From: Epiperipatus broadwayi
Taxonomy: Eukaryota > Onychophora > Udeonychophora > Euonychophora > Peripatidae
Direction of reading: 5' to 3'
Assembly: GCA_028023455.1 (NCBI GenBank)
Contig: JAQFVV010012446.1
Coordinates: 2,604,001 to 2,668,000, forward strand
DNA length: 64,000 bases
How positions within the stretch are numbered: the first letter of the stretch is position 1; each line of letters opens with the position of its first letter. Below, piece by piece: positions 57,990 through 64,000 of the stretch. The notes below the pieces were generated by a model. The model saw nothing but the letters and a program-made list of their open reading frames with translations, made no database searches and was not told the origin of the DNA. The translations under genes were made by a program, and so were the position numbers.

Positions 57990-59480
57990 ATGAATGATAA
58001 GTATAGGAATTGTCATATGACATACATATTTTCTGCAACCTAATCAATGAGAGTGATCTCACTTTGTGTAATGCAATGTACATAACACCCAGTGTGAATT
58101 AAGGAAAACTAGGTCTATTGCTCACATTAGAACTTTGCTCAATGGATTCCTGAGTTTTATAGGTTTGCGGTGCCTAATTCTTTGGTTTTCACCTTCAGCA
58201 ATTTCTGAAACCCAGCTACTCTGAGACTTAAGAGGCTATTCAGGATGCATTTCCCACAACTATGAGTGTGTGTGTAGTGTGGAGATAGAAACTCCCCAAA
58301 TGAAGGACCACATTGCTCTGCTAATATTAACGATGACATTGTCATCATTACTGAAACTCAGCCTATACATAAGCCCATAAGAACTAAATTATTTGTCCAT
58401 TATCCTTTTCCTCTTCATTCCTTTCCATTGGAAAGATACTCTGTCTTCAGGACATCCAAACTTATACACTATCTGATTTTATAACTCAAAGATGGCTGAG
58501 GTGATGGAGACCTTGAGCACTTGTTGCTGGTCACACCAACTCCAATTAATGTCTAGGTCTTTCTCTATCCTGAGCTCCAAATTTCTCTCCTGGAACAGAA
58601 ACTGCAAACACATTTTACATCATGTTGTCATATTGTTTCTTGTCTTTTTATCTTGCCTAGAGATTTCTTACCCTTTTTTGTATACTCTGAGTTATGTAGA
58701 TCTTTAGGTTTACCCTTAGAGCATTAACATGGTGATTATTCTTTATAATACGAAACTTTTTCCACGATTTTGATATTGGCTTCTCACCATTAGACTTAAT
58801 GTCGTCAAAGGCACTGAGTAATTCAACCACCTGATTGATAGTTTCATATGCAGTGCCTATTAACAAATGTTCCACTGAGATGTGAAAATTTCTCCTATTT
58901 TAATTTGTTTTCCCATCAGCAGACATGTTGTTAATGCCCATAGTTTGGTGATTTGTTTTATGAAAAATGGCACATACAGTTCCTCTGACTGAAATTTTTC
59001 TTGAGTGACTATATGCTTTATACTTTCTTGGTGATTCTCATTCGAGTAACATTTCATTATAGCCTGTTCATATTGTGTGAAGTTGACTGGTTTCTCAAAT
59101 AAGAATTTCCACCAAGCTTATGCTACTGCCCCTGTAGATGGCTAATTGCTACTACCAGCATGATTCCTTTGGCCATCAAATTTATCTCAAAATACCTCTC
59201 CAAGCTACTTATATGTTCCATGGGTGACTCCCCCTTGTGGCCATGGAAGATCTTCACTTTTAAAAATTGATCAACCGAACTGGGTATGGTTATTCACAGA
59301 CTTTGGCTTTCCTGTTGAAAGAATCATTTCCTTATCATATTATGCCAAGTTCTTCATTTCAGTTTGTTCCTTTTTAATGAAGTCTTGTTGTTCATGACAT
59401 ATTTCATTGAATAATTTAGACGAAAATTATTTACTTTTTAAATCTTGTAATTTAAAGATTTTAACTGTGAAGTTATTTCA
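57990..59480 (-). pseudogene. LTR-retrotransposon Gag-like remnant, decayed
   Basis: Consecutive minus-strand frames, broken by stops, read EDLPWPQGG, MEHISSLERYF-like and LLSAFDDIKS pieces. About 59100-59270 resembles the start of a capsid-type Gag region (F-G----S---W/H---ERYF). A CGKC motif at about 58255 may be the trace of a zinc knuckle. The block is less A+T-rich than its flanks. No protease or RT follows within the block. Assignment is by overall pattern only. Confidence 0.4.
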
Positions 59481-59682
59481 ATAAATATTCTACTCACCAA
59501 CTGTATGCATTTTAGATATATATACATAAACTGCCATATAGATTAAACAGCATATGACATAGCATGGTAATTTTACAAGCCTATTAATACTGAAATCTTT
59601 CAGTAAGCTGGTCCATTATAATCATGTCCGTAGTAGAGTAGTATAATGTCCCACTGACATTTTCAGGGATGGGATAAATCAA

Positions 59683-59780
59683 GTACTGTTGGAAGTCAGT
59701 TCCATTTAGTCCATAATAGACTTTAGACAAGTAACTGTTGGAAGTCAGTTCCATTTAATCCATAATAGACTTTAGACAAG
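59683..59780. repeat. 49-bp tandem duplication (2 copies)
   Basis: Two copies of ACTGTTGGAAGTCAGTTCC... 49 bp apart, differing at about two positions. Confidence 0.9.
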
Positions 59781-61106
59781 ACGTCTAGTACATGTAGACC
59801 CTTTACATCCATGTGAATCCAAACTCTACCATTACTATACTAACAGCAGCAATTGATTTGTACTCTCCATCTTTAATTACAACTTCATAATAATAATAAT
59901 GCCGTAAAATTGTTGTAAGTGACATGAATGATTCAAATCCACCTTTTAATAGTTTATCCTGGAATTTAAAAACAACAATTAAATAAATTCTTTCTTTATA
60001 TTGACTGAAAAAAGTTAATGACTGTTTTCAGCATCATAATCATTTCAAAAATAGTTTTTGTAGGATTTTATCAAAATATGTTACACAAGCTCTAGTTAAA
60101 AAAAAAATCTAATTAAAATAGATAGTGGAATTTTATAATTACCAGTATATCTATTGTAACATAAAAACATGCTTGTTTTAATTATCAAATTCAGAGTAAA
60201 ATAATAAAGACCTTTTTAAATGTTTAATTTATAATATATTTTTTAATTCAAAATTATTATTTAACACTTAACTCTTATTCCAGTGTAATTCAGAAAATAG
60301 CTACAAAAAATTTGTTTACTTCTTTTCCTTTCAACTTTATATATATATATGTGCACACATTACTATGTTGTTGCATACCATGAGACATGTATCCATCTCA
60401 TATCTCTCCTCTGGGGAAAAGGGAAAAAAATGAAACACCAACCTAACAATATTTTGCATAATATACATGTATAATCAACACTAAGTGCATATCTGAAACT
60501 ATGCACTCATCAATTTTTTTTAGAAATCTGACAGGCATCTGACAACTAACAAATTGAATAGTGATCTGAAATTCTAAGGTAAAGAATTCAGCCTTTGGAT
60601 TATAAGTACAAAATGCAGAATGATTACCAAGAGAGCTACCTCAATTTAGACACTATAAGCTACTATAACTCTTGATATAAAAATGCAAATATCTTTGCAA
60701 AGCTCTGCTCATTTGAGTTTTAGGGATTTGTAAATACAGAACTATACTTTACTCCTTTTCTTGAAGGCTTAGAGTCTGAAGATCATGAGAGGAATATGTT
60801 AAATGCACGATGATAAACAAAAAATATGAAAATGGGCTGGAGCAATGCCAGAGATAAAACACTCCTTAGGGTTGCATGAAAACATTGTATCCTCAAGCCA
60901 ATGGGAAAACCTTCTAAACAAACAACAGTCAAAAACTCAATCTAATCTCCAAAATCAATGATTTTCTATTCATCTCTAAACATGAACTCCTTAAATATAT
61001 ATTAACTACTATTTTATAACTTAATCATCCATACTCTTGTCACATACTTCACAGTAATTTTTTTTAATATTAACTTTGTATGAAATGCATTTTTTTTCTT
61101 TCTCAG
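59781..61106. other. A+T-rich stretch upstream of the 61107 candidate exon
   Basis: Nothing recognised apart from the pyrimidine tract just before 61107. Confidence 0.4.
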
Positions 61107-61195
61107 ATTTGAGATCAAGTACATTGGCAATTTTGAGTCATGGTCAACAGTACTTGATCATCAATGGCCCCACAGTTGAGCAGCCATTTGGAATG
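61107..61195 (+). CDS. Candidate exon or terminal exon, phase 1 start
   Basis: A strong pyrimidine tract ending in TTTCTCAG (61099-61106) precedes an open phase-1 frame that reads LRSSTLAILSHGQQYLIING and then PTVEQPFGM. A donor (ATG then GTATGG) lies at 61196. Without splicing, the frame runs on for five more codons to TGA at 61211-61213, which would make it a C-terminal exon. The sequence is non-repetitive and less A+T-rich than its flanks. It is phase-compatible with the exon ending at 9958, but 51 kb away, so it may belong to the same long gene or to another. No family was recognised. Confidence 0.35.
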
Positions 61196-61213
61196 GTATG
61201 GAGAAATGGGTGA

Positions 61214-62790
61214 ATCTGGAATGTTATAATGATCATCAAAATCACCATTGATCACAAATAAATGTATAATGGATATATGTATGAATGAACATAATGAACA
61301 TAATGAGCATAAAAGATCAGCAAAGAACTAATTATAAGTTCATCCAGTATTACAGAAAATAATAATGATTATTCATCCTTGTGAATAATCAACAATAAAA
61401 AAATTAACAGTCAACTTTGTGACTGGATTTGAAAGGGGTCTACTAAAGGCCAGGCCAATTATTTAGCCACTATACAAACAATATATTGGATGCACAGACT
61501 TAAATGGTAATCCATCAGAATGCAACAATAAAAAAATAATACTGAGATACTAAAACATGGTGATCATCATCAATGCTCTGGCCACTTAGTATCATTAAAG
61601 TATTGGCCAACTATTAACTCAATTTCTAATAATAAAAAAACTAAATAAAATGTAGGGGATGGATTTTAAAGGATATTCCTTTGTGCCAACCAAAATCATC
61701 ATCATCATCTGGATGACCATAACACTAAACATAAATCCTAATCTATATAATTGACTACTATGCATGAATCCAGCTCAGTAAGCAAGAGCTCTGTAACTTA
61801 CTGTGAGCAAAGGATAATACCAACATATAATAATTTATAATATTTCAATCTATTTTAGGAATGAATGAATTCACTGGAATAACCTAATGCAATATTATAT
61901 TGAAACAAGAACAATGAAACAAGAACACTGTTTCACGTGTGTATTTATTCTAAGAGCTATTTACCCTCCCACCTTAAAAAAATGGCAAATGTATAAAAAA
62001 GTCAATCTTATATTTTTTCTAGAAAAATATAGCAAAAAGTTTAGTTTATGACTTTACAAAAAAATCATTATTTTCTATAATTGAGAAAAGAAAATAATAA
62101 AGATAAATCATTATTGATTTTATAATTTTAAATCACGATATAAAATTAAAGCTGGCATTTATTGAAAATATTACATTTTAATTTGTGGAACGATGTTGTC
62201 GTATAAAGTATGATAATCGCTCAAGGCAGTCTTATCAAATTGGAAAACATAGCTTAATCCTTATGATTTCTTATCTTTGCTGTGAAAAGGATTGTCTAAT
62301 CTTTAAGAAGAGAAAAAGCACTCAGGCTTAAATAAGGTACAGTGGAAAAGGCTGCTTAATCAATCCAAGGATCAAAATATAAATATAGTGGAGCTGCAAG
62401 TTTAGGGCAGATTTTTTAAAAAAGTTTTCAGAGAGATTTCTAAAGCAGATTTTTAAGAGGGACTTTGAAAAGAAAAATGAAGAGTTAATAGATTAAAATT
62501 TTCATCTAAGCGTTGTTTGATTGTTTAATTGGCAGCTGATCTTAAGGAACCTTAGAATATAATATTTATAGCCACTGTTAATAATGGAAAAAGAAAACGT
62601 TAATAAGGGAATAATAACGATGGAAGCCTAGGCCATAACAGCTTTTTCTCTTCATCCAAAAGCCATGATTTTCCAAGATTTGCCTGGGTAGACATCACAG
62701 AAAGTCCATAATGCCATCCAGCTGAAATAAAATGGCCCCTTTTTGAAGGGAGAAACTGGATATAAGGAAGGTAACAATTTTATAAATATT
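61214..62790. other. Non-coding stretch
   Basis: 62200-62780 is purine-rich and ends with a donor-like AAGGTAACA. It could be a leader or an LTR, but nothing supports a specific call. Confidence 0.35.
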
Positions 62791-63093
62791 TAATACTTAT
62801 ACATGTTTATAAAAATAGAAAACAAAACAAACATCTTTCTTAAAATGAATTACGTAAAAATACATTTATGGATAATAAATTGTAAATGCTAGATGTCTTA
62901 AGTGTCAATAATCAAAAGGTATTTTATTCAATACTTATACATGTTTATAAAAATAGAAAACAAAACAAACATCTTCCGTAAAATGAATTATATGAAAATA
63001 CGTTTATTATTGATAAATTATAAATGAAGTTAAAATTATGCATAAAAGTAGCGATATGAAAATACGTTTATTATTGATAAATTATAAATGAAG
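62791..63093. repeat. Direct repeats of about 100 bp and 40 bp
   Basis: ATACTTATACATGTTTATAA... through ACAAACATCTT occurs at about 62793 and 62933. Within the second copy, ATATGAAAATACGTTTATTA... (about 40 bp) recurs at 62991 and 63054. Confidence 0.85.
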
Positions 63094-63374
63094 CTACTGA
63101 TCAATGTATATCTGGAAACATACATCTGTGGCAGGCCAAACAACAATATTTATGATAGATATTAGAGTAACCAAATAAAATTACAAATGCTTACCTGCCT
63201 AGTGATTGTATAAGAATATTACATGTAACTATAGTTAATTAAATTATAATAACATGTTTATAATTTAGATAAAATTAGAAAATATCAAAATGAAGGTACA
63301 CATTCAAAATGAATGTATTTACTGGAGTTATACTATATTGTGAATAAATTCAAACATTTAAATATGAGCTAGTA

Positions 63375-63772
63375 CAGGGGTCCCCAACCTTTTTGCACTT
63401 AAGAGCACATTCTATAATACCCACCAGGTGGCGGGCACCATTTATTTTTTCAACCAAGTGGCAGGCACCATTTATTTTTTCAATGTAAATTTATAGTTGG
63501 ATATTGTTAATAATACACATAATGTACAAAAAAATATTTATTTCAAAAATAAAATTTTAACATATAATTAACGTTGATATTTTCACGCTGCAAAAGTATA
63601 GTATGCCCTACAATTTGATTACAATATATTACAATAATTTATAAGAAATTTTAAAAATTAAATTTATTTGTATCAGATAAATAATTTTTTATCGTGTTCG
63701 GATAGCGGCGGGCACACATAAAATGTTCTGCGGTCACCATGGTGCCCGCGGGCATAGGGTTGGGGATCCCTG
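63375..63772. mobile_element. hAT-type MITE (398 bp) with 8-bp duplication
   Basis: Ends CAGGGGTCCCCAACC and GGGTTGGGGATCCCTG. Perfect 8-bp duplication AGCTAGTA at 63367-63374 and 63773-63780. It is longer than the copy at 45884 because it has a 34-bp internal tandem duplication (AGGTGGCGGGCACCATTTAT, 63424-63482) and retains about 45 bases missing there. Confidence 0.94.
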
Positions 63773-63780
63773 AGCTAGTA

Positions 63781-64000
63781 CGTCAATAAAAGTTAATGGT
63801 ATATGTGTATAATGAACCATGTCCTTAAATAAGTTGGAAGATTGAGAAAATATTTTTTTGTTGTTGTTTTTAAAAGGATTTTATTTATTAACTGAAAACT
63901 CTGAAAAAAGTAATACAAACTCAGAACTAAAACATATCATATACATACGAGTTGAGAAATAAGAATACCAAACCAATGAACCTAGGATAAATGTGCATAT
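63781..64000. other. A+T-rich end of window
   Basis: Nothing was recognised. Confidence 0.4.

Overview
This is a eukaryotic, animal-type window: about 70% A+T, no compact gene or operon, many simple repeats and a very high load of interspersed repeats. tRNA-headed short repeats, Penelope-like and RTE-like remnants and many foldback repeats suggest an invertebrate. I lean towards a cephalopod mollusc such as an octopus, but that is inference.

Protein coding. Almost all the longer open frames are chance or lie inside repeats. The best host-gene evidence is two short + strand exons (7902-7988 and 9827-9958). Both are flanked by AG/GT and both start and end in phase 1, so they splice into one open frame that looks secreted or extracellular. 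Two weaker phase-1 candidates lie downstream (20984 and 61107). If they belong together, the window is mostly the introns of one long gene whose 5' part lies to the left.

Main result. The window is full of hammerhead self-cleaving ribozymes. Four repeat families with different flanking sequence (called A, B, C and G here) each carry a type I hammerhead: CTGANGA, a hairpin (stem II), GAAA, a tiny stem III, a GTC/ATC/ATA cleavage triplet, and pairing stem I arms. I count 15 copies with an intact core and about as many decayed ones. Several elements are foldbacks with a ribozyme on each strand (1.2-1.4, 22.2-22.9, 33.6-34.7 and 52.6-52.75 kb). Family A insertions are bounded by 12-15 bp direct repeats (seven perfect cases), which fits target-primed retroposition rather than a cut-and-paste transposon. 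Three more foldback families (D, E, F) share a different ~42-base module with a covarying hairpin, GAAA and closing GGCT/AGCC arms. It may be a divergent hammerhead or an unrecognised structured RNA.

Layout. 1-7.2 kb: A/B/C repeats. 7.27-7.80 kb: a 77-bp minisatellite. 7.9-10 kb: the two exons, with A and B repeats in the intron. 11.2-12.0 kb: a tRNA-like sequence and a LINE 3' remnant. 12.7-16 kb: family A. 17.95-18.95 kb: a T-rich block. 20.5-23.1 kb: a tRNA-headed element and B elements. 27.8-32.6 kb: a graveyard of retroelements on the minus strand (Penelope-like RT, RTE-like RT and endonuclease). 32.7-36.4 kb: D and G foldbacks and a B element split by a 1.3-kb insertion. 38.8-39.1 kb: a Penelope-like endonuclease remnant. 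40-54 kb: more foldbacks, an hAT MITE and LTR-like leaders. 54.5-55.5 kb: a possible solo LTR. 58-59.5 kb: a decayed Gag-like remnant. 63.4-63.8 kb: a second hAT MITE.

The Penelope-like remnants may point to the enzyme that moved the ribozyme elements, because hammerheads are known from Penelope-like elements and retrozymes. That link is inferred here. Repeat boundaries are by eye and mostly good to about 10-20 bases.
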